Shown here one piece after another: positions 33,901 through 43,757 of a stretch of DNA of 64,000 nt (position 1 is the first letter of the stretch; each line of letters opens with the position of its first letter). The DNA lies in NCBI GenBank assembly GCA_022559845.1, contig CM040123.1, positions 319,901,933 to 319,965,932 on the forward strand. Direction: 5' to 3'. A model generated the notes under the pieces. It did no database searches. It saw only the letters and a program-made list of their open reading frames with translations, and had not been told where the DNA came from. Position numbers and translations under genes: made by a program. The stretch comes from Amorphophallus konjac. Its lineage: Eukaryota; Streptophyta; Magnoliopsida; Alismatales; Araceae.

Positions 33901-34440
33901 CCCCCAGGCGGGGTATGTTTCTTCCCCAAATACCCCTAGGCCGGGGTGTATTCTTGCTGCCTCCTATGCTCCCGAAGCGGAATGTGACTTCTTCAAATGC
34001 CCTTAAGCCGGGACGTATTCTTTATGACTTCTATGCCCCTTGGCGGGGTATGTTTCTTCTTCAAATGCCCCTAAGCCAGGGTGGGTTTCTCTTTTTGTGT
34101 GTCCCCAGGCCGGGGTGAATTCTTTTCTTCTTATGCCCCCATGGCGGGGTATGTCTTTTGCTTCATGTGCCCCCATGTCGGGGTGTATTTCTCTTTGAAT
34201 ACCCCTAAGCCGGGGTGCAACTCTATTTCTTCTTATGTCCCCAGGTCGGGGCGGATTATTCTTCAAATGCCCCGAAGCCGGGGTGTTGCTTTTGCTTTGT
34301 GCCCCTCAGTCGGGGTGGATTCTCGTCATGTGCCCCTAGAAATGGGGTATATCTCTCTTCTTTTTTTTGTGCCCCCCCCCTCCCCCCCGTGGTAGGGTAC
34401 ATCTCTTCTTCTTATCCCCCATGGGGGGGGGGGGTATGTG
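30985..34440. repeat. Internal array F: ~3.4 kb of ~40-bp units centred on CCCC-N-GGGG
   Basis: The recurring unit is TATGCCCCCARGGCGGGGTG followed by a pyrimidine-rich arm such as TATTCTTCTTC and AAATG. On the order of 80 units are present by eye. Every unit has a run of C, five to seven bases, then a run of G, giving a short inverted repeat. Near the right edge the tracts become long (C-run at 34371-34388, G-run at about 34424-34434). Stop-free frames here (for instance 31066-32484) are repeat-born. Confidence 0.9.
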
Positions 34441-35228
34441 CATGCTCCCTTTGGGAGTGGTGGCCGTGCTTGGCCTCATTGCTATAAAGCCTTCCCCGCA
34501 GCGGGCAGCAATTCATCAAGCTACAGTCGCGGCCTGCCGGGTCTTTTAACAACCGCTCGAGGGGCTGTTTTGTGCCGGATGGAGGCAGCAGGAAGGAGGA
34601 ACGGGCAGGATGCCAGGTTTCTTCTTGCTCTTTTAGTCGGCGATGCTGGCAACTTTTCTTCCTTTCTTCTTTCCTTCTCCCCTTTGTTTTCTCTTTTTTT
34701 TCTCTTCTCTTCTTCTTGTATGATTGACCAGGGTGGAGGTGCAAGAGAGCGCTCACCCCCTCAAGGAGGGGACGAGTGGTTTGCTCTACCGCATCAACCC
34801 CGTAGTGGTAATCATTGTTCGGCATGGGTGTCGACGGATATGGCCATGCAACCCTCTCTCGCCAATTCTTTCTCCTCTTCTTCTTTTTTGCTTCTTTCTT
34901 TTCTACTTTTCTTCTTTTCTCTTTTCTTCTTTCCTTCTTTTCTTCTTTCCCTCTTCTCTTTCCTCTTGAGGAAAAGGGGGTTTGGTCTCCCTCCCTTCTC
35001 TTCTCTTTCTCTTCTCTTCTCTTCTCTTCTTTTATAACAGCCACCATGATTCCTGGAAGCCGCATATGCTTCGAAGCAACGTCCTCGAGGCCACGAAGGC
35101 AGCTGCACCGAGTCTGGCTCTTTTTTTGTATAGACTGGCGAAGACAGCACCTGTAATTCATCAAAGCAGGCAAACATCGTTTATTAGGGGGCCATGAGGC
35201 CCTGAATCTCGGCGAAGAGATGAAGGGT
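34441..35228. other. Leader of the giant element, pyrimidine-rich on the plus strand
   Basis: This lies right after the primer-binding site in element sense, where gag would normally start. Instead there are long TCTTC tracts (34650-34720 and 34865-35035). A stop-free minus-strand frame (34412-35173) is low-complexity Lys/Arg/Glu text with no Gag motif. Confidence 0.7.
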
Positions 35229-35252
35229 GGTTCAGTCCCACCTGGCGTGCCA
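35229..35252 (-). other. Primer-binding site of the giant element, tRNA-Arg type
   Basis: TGGCACGCCAGGTGGGAC on the minus strand, four bases inside the 5' LTR. It is close to the complement of the 3' end of a plant tRNA-Arg (…CCUGGCGCG-CCA), the primer used by Ogre-type Tat elements. The tRNA match is from memory and not base-checked. Confidence 0.7.
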
Positions 35253-35616
35253 GACTTGTGGATGCACTTTTCGTTCGTTTATTATGCTCGTCTATTCGGG
35301 AATGGTTGATTCGTCTATTAAGTGCGTGGGCATGCCAGTCACAAAGTGACGATTTATTCGGGCTCCGAAGAGCCCATGGTGCGCTCGATCTGACTCAGTC
35401 AGACGATTGTGTGGTTCGTGTCGGGATCAAAACCCGCCGCGCCATAAAGGTCACGGCGTCATTTACATCCCCCATACGAGGGAACACCCTTGATTAATCA
35501 TCGGGATTCAGGGCCTCATGGCCAAGAAATTAATTGCATGAAAGGTCTATTACGAGGTATTGAAATCCTCGCGCGGGGGTGAGAAGAAAACCATTCGCGG
35601 TCATGTCAGTCGTGTA

Positions 35617-36560
35617 CTGACCATTTAATGTTCAGACGAATGTCCGGCTCGAGAAAATCACAGTTGTCGCGGGAAAATCGAAACGCATGTGTGCCGAGGT
35701 ACGGCAAATTTATTGTTCGGAAGAGTGGAGAACGTTCGGCTGAGCCTCGGCTGGAGCAGTCAAAAACCAGTAAATCTGTTGGCCTGGTGCAAGAGCAATC
35801 TGCGACCATACTGCGGTGGGCCCCCCGCGGTCAAAACAAGACTTGCATGAGCGTCATTAATATTTCTGGTGCAAAGGGGCAACGAGGGAATATCCCTTGA
35901 ATCGGATGAAAAGCCCTGTGTCTAGGGAAGCGGACGTTCGAAACGTGTCGGTAATTCGGGAGACCGTTTAATATTCGGACGGGTGTCCGGCTTGAGAATA
36001 TCATAATCGTCGCAAGAGGACCTGGAACATATGTATGTCGTGATACGGCAAATACGTTATTCCGAGACACTGAAAACCCTCGGTTAAATCTCGATTAGTG
36101 TAGCAGGAAACTAGCGAATTTATTGGCCCGGTGCGAGATCGAGTCGGGACCATATCGGGGGCGCCTCCCGCGGTCCAAACGGGGCTTGCGTGGGCATTGT
36201 TAATATTTCCGATGCCGAAGGGCAGCGGGAAAGTGTCCTGGGACTAGATTCCAAAATAAAGACGCATACCGAGATGGCTGGCTATAGGCCTAAGATGTGG
36301 GTCAGGCAATGACCATGACTAGGGCGAACCCGTGGTCTAAGCATGACTCGCGAAGGTCTTATTGATGTTCCCACGCGTAGGGTCGGATGACGAGAGCCGT
36401 CTCGTTCCATCCAGATTGTGTTGGTCGTTCATGGACTACTCTATGTTCGGATAAAGATCCGTATTGAAGGCGCGACGTAAACGGAAAATAAACCCGTATA
36501 AATGTATACCGAGTTTACGACAATCTCAATGAGAGAGCGGGAACGAATCCCAACGGGAAA
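35617..36560. repeat. Degenerate long repeats, right LTR
   Basis: Same three-unit series as 19898-20860. Confidence 0.65.
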
Positions 36561-36713
36561 GCATCAGGTTTGATAAACTATAGGCCCAAAGCAATATCGG
36601 ATTACGACCGTATTGGGATGGCTCCCAAGGCCCGAATCCAACTTGGAGGAGGCGGCGTCAATGTTCCCTTTATACCGGGTCTTGAGGAGAATGAGGCTAT
36701 GGAGCGGAGCTCA

Positions 36714-36930
36714 TCATTTATTATTATTATTTACATTTCTATCATTACTATTTGTTATTCCTTTATTTTTTTTCTAGTGAGTTTGTTATTATTGTTCATT
36801 TATTATTATTATTATTGTTATTATTATCTACTTATTTATTTATTATATTCTTTTTATTGAATCGGTAATTATTATTACTTATTTCCCCTTTTTTATTATT
36901 ATAATTTTATCATTATTATTATTATTTATC
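36714..36930. repeat. TTA-rich tract, right LTR
   Basis: Counterpart of 21488-21710, with small length changes. Confidence 0.8.
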
Positions 36931-37004
36931 CCCCCCCTTTTTATGAGTCCGTTATGATTGTTATTGCTTATTGCATTCGGCATGTGTGTGGAGAGGGCAG
37001 AGGA

Positions 37005-37220
37005 GAGTGTCGCTGAAGGATTAGGAAGTGTGTCGCTAGGGAGCTGAGAGCGCACCGCTGAAGGATCTTGGGGTGTACCGCTGAAGGATAAAGGGGTGTG
37101 TACCGCTGGACGGTAAAGGGGGGTGTACCGCTGGAGGACCAATGGGTGTACCGCTGGAAGGTAAAGGGGGTGTACCGCTGGAGGGTTTAAGCTATACCGC
37201 TGGAGGGTTGAAGGTTGTAC
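37005..37220. repeat. ~27-bp ACCGCTGG repeats, right LTR
   Basis: Counterpart of 21775-21990. Confidence 0.75.
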
Positions 37221-37557
37221 CTTTAGTTGATTAGAATGTTTTATTGTTGTTGATTTCATTTGTTTGTTGCTTTCTCTTTGTCTTTTAATTCATTATTTCC
37301 CCATTTGTTTGTTACTTCATTTTGTCCTCTTAATATGTTATCGTTTCTAACGAAAATTCGGCAGCATCTCCCCTTGACCCGAGCGTAAGGGAGATACAGG
37401 GAACGCGCCCACATGGAGTGGCGGAACCCGACAATTGGAGGTGGGCACCCAAGAGCGGCAACACCTTAATAAAACCTCGGAAAACTCGGAGGGGACGACA
37501 GACGGAAAACACTGGGCTAATGCAGCCTAAGGATACCCTGACTGGAAGGGAGAGGGC

Positions 37558-37795
37558 CAGGTGTGCCGCTGAGGTAGCCAAGGGTGTACCCCTGAGCGGG
37601 CCAACAGGGGAGGTGTGCCGCTGAGGCAGCCAAGGGTGTACCCCTGAGCGGGCCAACAGGGGAGGTGTGCCGCTGAGGCAGCCAAGGGTGTACCCCTGAG
37701 CGGGCCAACAGGGGAGGTGTGCCGCTGAGGCAGCCAAGGGTGTACCCTTGAGCGGGCCAACAGGGGAGGTGTGCCGCTGAGGCGGCCAAGGGTGG
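37558..37795. repeat. ~52-bp tandem repeats, five copies, right LTR
   Basis: Five GGTGTGCCGCTGAGG units against three in the left LTR; the second half reads GTACCCCTGAG here and GTACCGCTGAG or GTATCGCTGAG on the left. Confidence 0.8.
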
Positions 37796-38249
37796 TGTGA
37801 TGACCGGGGGCTTGAATAGGTGTGTGCCTGCCGTGGCTTCTGGAGGAAAGGCTGAAAAGCCTCCTAACCAGTGGATGAGTCCCAGCAGCTGGGCGAGGGT
37901 AGTGGGTGCTAGCAAACCCATAGAGGGAAGAGGTGAGGTACCGCTTACGCCATAGAAGGCCAACAAAAGGGGAGGAGCCAGTCTTGCACTGGTGAGTCAA
38001 GAACACCACACGTTGAGCTGAGCTAACCAATGGCACAAGGGGCAATCATAACGAAGCTAGAAAGTCGGGGTGAAAATGTGAACCACAGACGAACGATGAG
38101 GAGAAAACAACGACGGAGGCTAGGCATAACAAACTGACAGAGTGCATTCCATTCACGGAGAACCATGGCCAATACATTGCAAGGGGAAGGAAAAGACAAA
38201 CAAAAGAAACAAGAAAATACAATGTGGGGAGGGAAATGGAGCAGAAGGG

Positions 38250-38403
38250 GAGGCTCCTCTCTTCTTCTCTTCTCTCTTTCCTCTCTTCTTCTCCTTCTCT
38301 CTTCACGCATACGGTGGTGGTCGAACAGGCCGGGGGGTGAGAGGTAGGAACCTCTTCTCTTCTTCTTCTTCTCTTGCTCTTCTTCTTCTCCTTCTTCTGC
38401 CCT
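38250..38403. repeat. Polypyrimidine tract, right LTR
   Basis: Counterpart of 22915-23075, with a short deletion of CT units. Confidence 0.75.
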
Positions 38404-38699
38404 CTTCGGAGAGCCAGCCCTGCCAGCCAGAGAGAGGGCCACCTTTTATATTTAATCCGGGGTTGGCCGCTTCGAAGGCCAAGCCTTCTTCTCCTCCTCC
38501 CTTTTTCTTTTCCCATCCAAAGCCATCAAGTGGCCTGTACATAGGGACAGCAGGAGGGAGCTGGTGTGCCTTCACCTGGTTGGCCGAGGTTGACGTCGAT
38601 GGCCTGCTGCCGCTACGCTGTCGGCCGGAGCACGAGCCAGCGGCATGAGCACTAAATGCTCCGTGCTTGAGTGTAAACAGAGCATCGTAATGAGATGGG

Positions 38700-39030
38700 A
38701 CGTTGTGCCGTTGAAGGGCCGAACAAGCACCCGAGGGTGTGCCGCTGGAGGGCACGAGAGGGTGTGCTGTTGGAGGGCACTTGAGGGTGTGCCGCTGGGG
38801 CTTTCAGGGGTGTGCCGTGGAAGGGCCAACGGCTGTGCCGGGTAGAGGCTCCACAGAGCGTGCCGCTAGAGGTTCAACAAGGTGTGCTGGGGAAGGGCCT
38901 CGCATAGTGTGCCGTTAGGAGGCTGTGCCGCTGAGAGGGCTTTGAGGGCGTGCCGGATGGAGGCACGGGGAGTGTGCCGCTGGGGCTTGTTTGGTGTACC
39001 GTGGAAGGCACTTCGAAGTGTGCCGCAGGG
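38700..39030. repeat. TGTGCCGCTGG repeat series, right LTR
   Basis: Counterpart of 23370-23735, one unit shorter. Confidence 0.7.
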
Positions 39031-39188
39031 GCTTTCTTTTCTTCTTTTTTTCTTCTCATCTTATCTTCTCTTTTTTCTTTCTCTTCTTCTTCTTCTTCTC
39101 TTCACTCTGGATCGTGCAGACTCTATCTCTGCTCTTCTTCAGGACTTCTGCATATTCGATCAATCTTCTTCAGACAAAGGAGTCCTCC

Positions 39189-39302
39189 TTATATAGCAGT
39201 TCCAGCAGGAGCAGCACTGGGCACGTGTCTTCCACAGTTCCCGCCCCATTATTTTGGCCACGTGTCATCATCCTGTCAGCCCTTCCAGCCTCGGATCACG
39301 TG
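39189..39302 (-). promoter_or_regulatory. Core promoter of the giant element, right (5') LTR: TATA and three G-boxes
   Basis: CTATATAA on the minus strand (39189-39196); CACGTG at 39222-39227, 39259-39264 and 39297-39302, at about 37-bp steps. Two of them read CACGTGTC on the plus strand, an ABRE-like form bound by plant bZIP or bHLH factors. The group lies between the TATA and the motif array, as expected for a proximal promoter. This LTR would drive the element's RNA. Confidence 0.7.
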
Positions 39303-39360
39303 CCATTCTGAAGCTTCACGAATAGTACCTGTCAGACAAACAAAAGGAACATCAGTTTAA

Positions 39361-40503
39361 GTCTAACAGCTTGTACAGACTTTGTGAAGGCAATGCAGTG
39401 TGTAGACTTTGCAATGCGAAGATAAGGCATGTACAGACTTCACGTTGTGATTGCAAAGCTAAAGCATGTACAGACTCTGAATGCTTGAAGCACAGAACGC
39501 ACTGGCTAGAGTTATGAGTGTATAGACTATGCTGCAGTATGCGTATGGTGAAGTATGTACATTGACGATGAATGCTCAGGCATGCCAAACGAGTGTATAG
39601 ACTCTGCGTGCAATGTATGAACAATGTACAGACTCTGTGAATGAAGCACACAGGCTGTACAGACTTGTGCTAATGCTGCAAGTGGACAGTGTATAGACTT
39701 CCGCTCGTGCAAGCAAAGCCAATGTATAGACTTGGCGTTTGTGCAAGCAGAACGATGTATAGACTTTGTGTTGTGAACACAGGCTGTACAGACTTTGAGT
39801 GAAGCATGCACAAGACGCAACGAATGTACAGACTTAGAGTTAGTGCATGCTACAGTGCCAATGTATGGACTTAGTGTACCGCAGGGCAGACAATGTCTAG
39901 ACTTTGAAAGCTAGAACACGAACAGGCTGCAATGTATAGACTTGGATTGAGACAATCCATGAGACGTGCGATGTACAGACTCTGAGTGAGACGATGGAGT
40001 GTATAGACTTGCTTGGTTCAGAACGTAGGTAAAGATGCAATGTATAGACTTTAACATATGCACTGGCTGTACAGACTTTGAGTGAATGCATGCTGCAATG
40101 TATAGACTTGATGAATATGCAGCACTGTACAGACTCTAAGTGAGATGGAAGAATGTATAGACTTAGCTGATGCAGACTTAGTCCAATGTACAGACTTTCC
40201 TGGCCGATGCATAGACTTTAAGGTATGCAGAGAGACGATGCGATGTACAGACTTAACATAAGACGCTGAATGAGACGGTAGGCTGTACAGACTTCAATTC
40301 AAATGATGCAATGCATGAACAAGAAGACAATGTACAGACTTTGAACGTGAATGATGCAGCGATGTATAGACTTTGCATATGTTCATGCTAAGGACGCTGT
40401 ACATACTTGATACCAATGTACAGACTTGCTATGCTTACGCATGGACCAAGTCTGTATAGACTTTGACCTTATGTAATGTGCAAACGTTGTACAGACTTTC
40501 TTA
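39361..40503 (-). promoter_or_regulatory. Array of TGTAYAGACTY motifs in U3, right (5') LTR
   Basis: About 33 same-direction copies counted by eye over 1.14 kb. The core is TGTA-C/T-AGACT, usually followed by TTG, CTG or TAG. Spacing varies from about 20 to 60 bp. A few sites are changed (TGTATGGAC, TGTCTAGAC, TGTACATAC). On the transcribed strand the motif reads RAGTCTRTACA. Confidence 0.8.
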
Positions 40504-40876
40504 ACAGACACATGCAGCAACTGTTAATGCACTGATGCAGAGTGCGAATAAACAGAGAAAGTAAATGCAATGAGCTCACTGTAATGAATGCACCTGTGAT
40601 ACTCTCACTCTGTTGCTATCATCAAAACAAAATACATAAGCTTGTGCCTAAGGGGCACAACATAGAACACTGCATTCTCCACAGAACAGATCAAACATAG
40701 ATCAGACATATGCATTCATGTGATGGCTCAATGTGTTATTCTTAGCAAAATAATATGGTGACTCATTCATGTTGCTATCATTAAAACACCACATTATCAT
40801 CAAAGCACAAGGGGCACAACACCCTTCTTTATTTCCCTGTACGTGAACATGGGGTGAGAAATTTTTAGTGTCCACA

Positions 40877-40881
40877 CTACC
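40877..40881. repeat. Target-site duplication of the giant element, right copy
   Basis: ctacc, as at 19533-19537. Confidence 0.95.
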
Positions 40882-41480
40882 TTGGTGCCATATACTAGTT
40901 GGAGTGAAGTTTTGCCCGTGGAGGTCCTCGGGGTGGTTCGATACGACTATAGTACGCTAGGCAATTCCTCAAGCCAATTACCATTGGCCTTCCCAAGCCA
41001 GGTCTTGATGCCTTTGGGGATAGCTTTGTTGTCATTTTTGACCAGTCTATTAGCCTGAGGGTGGGCTACCGAGGTGATGTGATTGCAAATATGTAGGTCG
41101 GCGCACCTATTCTTAAAATAAGCATAGTTGAATTTCCGGCTGTTATCGCTCACAATCACTCGGGGGATGCCAAAATGACAAATGATCGACTTCCACATGA
41201 AACTCCAAATTACCACCTCTGTTATTTTGGAAGTAGCTTCAGCCTCTATCCACTTGGAGAAATAGTCGATGGCGACGATAAGAAACTTTTCTTGGACCCC
41301 GGCCATCGAAAACGGGCCCAGGATATCGATCCCCCACCGAGCGAAGGGGTAGGGCTCAGTTAAGGTCACGAGTTCTGAGGCTAGCTGGTGGATTAGATGG
41401 TCGAACCTCTGGCAGCGGTCACATTTCCAAGCATACGTGGAGCAGTCATGCTGGAGAGTGGGCCACCATTAGCCTTGGTG
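40882..41480 (-). pseudogene. Tat integrase zinc-binding and catalytic core (5' part of the split gene)
   Basis: Minus-strand text: CQRFDHLIHQLASEL (zinc-binding end), GIDILGPF with the first catalytic Asp, VIVSDNSRKF with the second Asp, then AHPQANRLVKNDNKAI, where relatives have QANGQVEVTN, so the catalytic Glu is replaced by Lys. The 140-residue open part is 40947-41369. The gene continues as VYGTK at the insertion edge and resumes at 19537. Even without the insertion this enzyme would be inactive. Confidence 0.85.
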
Positions 41481-42877
41481 CAATAAGATCCTCGCAATCG
41501 ATCTCCCTCCTTAGTACGCGTCGCAGATTCCTTCGTGCACTTCCTCTGTTGCTTGATGGGCTTCTGGGGCGTCGAGGCACTTGAGGAGGGGGTCGGCGAA
41601 GGATCATCTGTAAGGAGTTCCATCGAGCAGGACGAACCGTCGAGCTCGATACTTGAATCTCCTTGCTTCCCGAGGGTCGGCAGGTTCCTGGGAGTCGCTT
41701 AGCCAAGCCATGTAAGGGGCTCGCCAGTCATCGGGCGATGCTTGTATAGTTGCTACGAGCTCGGTTTCCACACTTGGTCGCTCTAACTCTTCGAGTAAGA
41801 CAGACCGGGTCCCTTCAGAGCTGATAAAAGAGGTCAAGTGAGAGAGGGCATTTGCTCGAGAGTTTTCCTCCCGAGCTATTTGGATTACCTGAAAGCTCTT
41901 GAAAAGTCAGGCTATCTCTTTCACCATATGAAGGTATTTGACCATCTGTGGCTCCCAAGCTTTGTAGTCCCCGTTGATCTGGCTGGCGACTAATTGAGAG
42001 TTGGTGTAGATTATGACCCGCTCTGCTCCCAGGCACCTTGCCATCCTTGCCCCAGAAATTAGGGCTTCATATTCGGAGGCATTGTTGGATGCCGAGTAAT
42101 TGAATTTCAAAGCGTATTAAAGCTCGACACCTTTTGGGGACTTGATGAAGATGCCGGCACCACTGCCGATCGAGTTTGAAGATCCGTCCACAAAAAGGTC
42201 CTAGGCTGGGCCAGCTGTTGGCTGGGACGTCTCCCCGGGCGGGACAGCGTTCTCCGCAATGAAATTTGCAAGAGCTTGTCCCTTGATGGCTGTGCGGGGT
42301 TGGTAAGAAATGTCGTAGACCCCGAGCAAAATTACCCATTTAACGAGGCGGCCAGAAGCTTCGGTATGGTCCAAAATCTTCTTTAGAGGTTCACCAGTCA
42401 GCACTATAATGGTGTGCCCTTGGAAGTAGGGCCGAAGGCGTTTAGCCGAGGTCACCAATGCTAGCACGAGCTTCTCGGTTGCGGGGTACCTTCTCTCGGC
42501 CTCAAGAAGCACCTTGCTGACTTAGTATACTGGCCTCTGTATTCCTTGGTCATCTTGAACTAGGACCGAGCTAACTATAGAAGATGTTACCGAGAGATAG
42601 AGATACAACGTTTCTCCAAGCACAGTCTTTGACAACACCGGAGGTGATGCAAGAAATTCATTTAGCTCGGCAAATGCCTTCTCGCATTAACTATCCCAAG
42701 TGAAGGCAGCGGATGCCAATTTTGGTCCTTTCAACAATTTGAAGAAAGGCATGGATCACTCTACTGCTCGAGATAGGAAGCGGTTGAGCGCAGTAATCCT
42801 TCTTGTTAGTCGTTGAACATCCTCGACGCAAACGGGCGGCTGCATATCTAGGATGGCTTGAATCTTCTCAGGGTTAG
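41481..42877 (-). pseudogene. Tat RT end, RNase H and second (archaeal-type) RNase H, broken
   Basis: Reading on the minus strand from the Athila edge: PEKIQAILDMQPP and RITALNRFLSRA (RT thumb), LLEAERRYPATEKLVLALV and KILDHTEASGRLVKW (first RNase H), then DLFVDGSSNSIGSGAGI, NNASEYEALISG and IYTNSQLVASQ (second RNase H). The two RNase H domains are a mark of the Tat clade. In the second one the usual SDSQ is TNSQ, so a catalytic Asp is Asn. Stops occur near 42730, 42690, 42523, 42203 and 42120. Confidence 0.8.
42873..42877. repeat. Target-site duplication of the Athila element, left copy
   Basis: gttag, repeated exactly at 54937-54941. Confidence 0.95.
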
Positions 42878-43119
42878 TGATAAGTGCTAAATTTCATATC
42901 ATAATTTACATCACAATCATCACTTTTGAGCATTTATTGAATATAGTTGTGCATTAATATCACCCAAATCTCATTCTCACCATTAATTGGAGCTTTCATG
43001 ATTTTATCATCTTTTTGAGTCAAAATAACCATGTGAGAAATATTTAGGAAAATGTACAGCTATTACAATTTATTTTCTGATAAAGAATGTTGATATTTTA
43101 AATTTTTTTGAATTTTCAA

Positions 43120-43560
43120 GAAATAGCGACCGGAGGGTCAGACACCATTTGTTGAAGATTTTTAGAAAAAAGAAATAGCGACTGAGCAAACGGGCGCTCA
43201 TTTATTTTGGAAAAAGAAGAAAAAAGAAAATAGAAGAATTAGCGACTGCACAAATGGGCGCTATTTTATTTGATGAAAATAGAAAAAAGAAAAAAATTGT
43301 AAAATAAGAAGAATTAGCGACCGTTAAAGTAAGCGCAGTATCTTTGGAAGAAGAATAAGCGACCGTGGAAGCGGGCGCTCATTCATTTATACGGGAAATT
43401 GAAGAAAAATAGAAAAAAGAATTAGCGCCCGTCCATACAGTCGCCATTTCCAAGATTTATGAAATAAAGAAAAATGTCAAAAATGAAAATAAGGATTGGG
43501 CGATCGCTTGACTAGACGCTATTTTAATTTGCACCCACTACGCCAGTTGCCATTTTCACA
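43120..43560. repeat. AGCGACYG / GGGCGCT repeat series in Athila U3
   Basis: About seven diverged units with TAGCGACYG followed 12-18 bp later by GGGCGCT or GTCGCC, separated by A-rich GAAAAAAG tracts. Several pairs form loose inverted repeats. The series ends about 190 bp before the TATA. The second LTR has it at 53230-53660. Confidence 0.7.
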
Positions 43561-43749
43561 AGAGTTTGAAGCGGAACCGGATGAAGCCGATCGAAGTTAT
43601 CTTTCTATATTCAAGCTTATCTCCTCTTGTTTGAGGAAAGGATGACTCTAAACATGGGAAGCCACCTATTTTGATCAAGCTTTGATGCTAGAAAATCGGA
43701 TTTGAGCAAATCCAAAAGGCATTTCGATCGTGCGATGTTCTCTGTGCAC

Positions 43750-43757
43750 TATAAATA
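43750..43757 (+). promoter_or_regulatory. TATA box of the Athila 5' LTR
   Basis: TATAAATA, kept in the 3' LTR at 53866-53873, with GTGCAC just upstream. Confidence 0.7.

Larger units (their letters stand above)
19538..40876 (-). mobile_element. Giant non-autonomous LTR retrotransposon (LARD-like), 21.3 kb, no coding region
   Basis: Direct repeats 19538-25578 and 35257-40876 start TGTGGAC and end GTCCACA, a 7-bp terminal inverted repeat, and are flanked by an exact ctacc duplication inside the integrase gene of the outer Tat element. A primer-binding site (35229-35252) inside the right LTR and a polypurine tract (25579-25592) inside the left LTR set the direction as minus. The 9.7-kb interior has no gag, protease, RT, RNase H or integrase text on either strand; it is built from tandem-repeat arrays. 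This fits a large retrotransposon derivative mobilised by another element. The primer site and LTR ends resemble those of the Ogre/Tat group, so a Tat relative is the likely helper. Confidence 0.9.
35257..40876 (-). repeat. 5' LTR of the giant element (5620 bp)
   Basis: Copy of 19538-25578 without the Cassandra insert. Order in element sense: U3 edge, motif array (40503-39361), three G-boxes (39302-39222), TATA (39196-39189), CCGCTG repeats, polypyrimidine tract, 52-bp repeats, TTA tract, three degenerate ~350-bp repeats, LTR end. Differences from the left copy are scattered substitutions, small indels and repeat-number changes. Confidence 0.95.

Noticed and set aside
34412..35173. 253-codon minus-strand frame in the gag position
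   Set aside because: Low-complexity Lys/Arg/Glu text from a purine tract; no capsid or zinc-knuckle motif.
19538..40876. Assembly or segmental duplication as the source of the two 6-kb repeats
   Set aside because: Exact 5-bp target duplication, primer site, polypurine tract and the rejoined integrase gene all require a retrotransposon insertion.
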